Shown piece after piece: positions 5,637 through 6,362 of a stretch of DNA of 6,362 bases (positions are counted from its first letter, which is position 1; every line of letters begins with the position of its first letter). This DNA comes from Acidimangrovimonas sp. (GTDB taxonomy: Bacteria > Pseudomonadota > Alphaproteobacteria > Rhodobacterales > Rhodobacteraceae), in assembly GCA_030147905.1 (NCBI GenBank), contig JASBUM010000193.1, positions 1 to 6,362 on the forward strand, read 5' to 3'. Position numbers and translations under genes: made by a program. A model generated the notes under the pieces. The model saw only the letters and a list, made by a program, of their open reading frames with translations, did not search any database and was not told the DNA's origin.

Positions 5637-6362
5637 CCGCGCGGCCCGAACTCTCGATCGCGGACGGCCGTGGCGGACTGCATGTGCGCCACCTGCGCAA
5701 GAGCTATTCGCGCCGGCCGGTGATCCGCGACGTCAGCATGTCGGTCAGCCGGGGCGAGGTGGTGGCACTGCTCGGGCCGAACGGATCGGGCAAGACGACC
5801 TGCTTCTATGCCGTCGCCGGGCTGGTCACGCCCGAAGGCGGCCAGGTCGAGCTGGACGGCCGCGACGTCACGCTCCTGCCGATGTACCGCAGGGCGCGGC
5901 TGGGGATCGGCTATCTTCCGCAGGAGGTGTCGATCTTTCGCGGCCTGTCGGTGGAAAACAACATCCTCGCCGTGCTCGAGATCGCCGAGCCGGATCTGCA
6001 CCGGCGGCGCGAGCGGCTCGAGGAGCTGCTCAGCGACTTCTCCATCACCCATCTGCGGCGCGCGCCCGCGCTGGCCCTGTCCGGCGGCGAACGGCGGCGG
6101 GCGGAGATCGCGCGCTGCCTTGCCGCCAATCCCAAGTACCTGATGCTCGACGAACCCTTCGCCGGGGTCGATCCGATTGCCGTCGGAGAGATCCGCCACC
6201 TCGTCCACGACCTCAAGAGCCGCGGCATCGGAATCCTGATCACCGATCACAACGTGCGCGAAACACTGGAAATCGTGGACCGCGCCTATATCCTTCATGA
6301 AGGAACGGTGCTGATGAGTGGCACGGCCGACGAGGTCATTCGCGATGAGAACGTGCGCCGCG
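5633..6362 (+). CDS. lptB: LPS export ABC transporter ATP-binding protein LptB (3' end outside the window)
   Basis: The 243 residues visible here form the cytoplasmic ATPase that drives LPS extraction by LptB2FG. All nucleotide-binding motifs are intact: Walker A GPNGSGKTT (48-56), Q-loop LPQE (Q97), signature LSGGERRR (149-156), Walker B YLMLDEPFAGVDP (169-181, catalytic E174) and H-loop ITDHNVRETL (H206). The segment YLPQEVSIFRGLSVENN (94-110) is characteristic of LptB against amino-acid-type LivF/LivG ATPases. An N-terminal extension of about 15 residues (TARPELSIADGRGG) precedes the ABC core. The gene starts at ATG 5633 inside the lptA stop (ATGA overlap). The reading frame is still open at the window end; perhaps only 10-20 residues are missing, judged by usual family length. 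LptF and LptG, its membrane partners, are not in this window and are usually encoded elsewhere. Confidence 0.97.
   Translation, partial: MTARPELSIADGRGGLHVRHLRKSYSRRPVIRDVSMSVSRGEVVALLGPNGSGKTTCFYAVAGLVTPEGGQVELDGRDVTLLPMYRRARLGIGYLPQEVSIFRGLSVENNILAVLEIAEPDLHRRRERLEELLSDFSITHLRRAPALALSGGERRRAEIARCLAANPKYLMLDEPFAGVDPIAVGEIRHLVHDLKSRGIGILITDHNVRETLEIVDRAYILHEGTVLMSGTADEVIRDENVRR

Overview
The window looks like a piece of chromosome from a GC-rich alphaproteobacterium, most likely Rhodobacterales (Paracoccus/Rhodobacter-like). The reasons are strong G/C preference at third codon positions, an NrnC-type exoribonuclease (an alphaproteobacterial family), and the gene order nrnC-kdsD-lptC-lptA-lptB. 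The taxonomic placement is an inference from protein style and gene order; no search was run.

Layout. Positions 1-141 hold a tRNA-Leu(CAG) gene with an encoded CCA end and a plausible sigma70-type promoter whose spacer contains a perfect hairpin. Positions 142-381 hold no credible gene but several potential RNA stems. A small three-helix membrane protein of the DUF4405 type lies on the minus strand (382-885). The divergent intergenic region (886-1168) carries a 9-bp inverted repeat. An APC-superfamily amino acid permease follows on the plus strand (1169-2770). It is interrupted by one in-frame amber codon (1835-1837) and is otherwise intact, so it is either a very young pseudogene, a sequencing error or a readthrough gene. 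A 138-nt gap with a perfect 9-bp inverted repeat leads into a compact operon: nrnC (2909-3520), kdsD (3522-4490), lptC (4494-5105), lptA (5115-5636) and lptB (5633 to beyond the window end).

How the genes work together. KdsD makes arabinose 5-phosphate, the precursor of Kdo in the LPS inner core. LptC, LptA and LptB are the inner-membrane, periplasmic and ATPase parts of the LPS export machine. NrnC degrades the last diribonucleotides of RNA turnover (and pGpG from c-di-GMP) and is apparently co-transcribed with the LPS genes. Gaps of 1, 3 and 9 nt and a 4-nt overlap indicate translational coupling.

No mobile element, CRISPR array or clearly new multi-gene system was found. The best candidates for follow-up are the single amber codon in the permease, the hairpin just upstream of nrnC, and the repeated C-terminal module of the DUF4405 protein.
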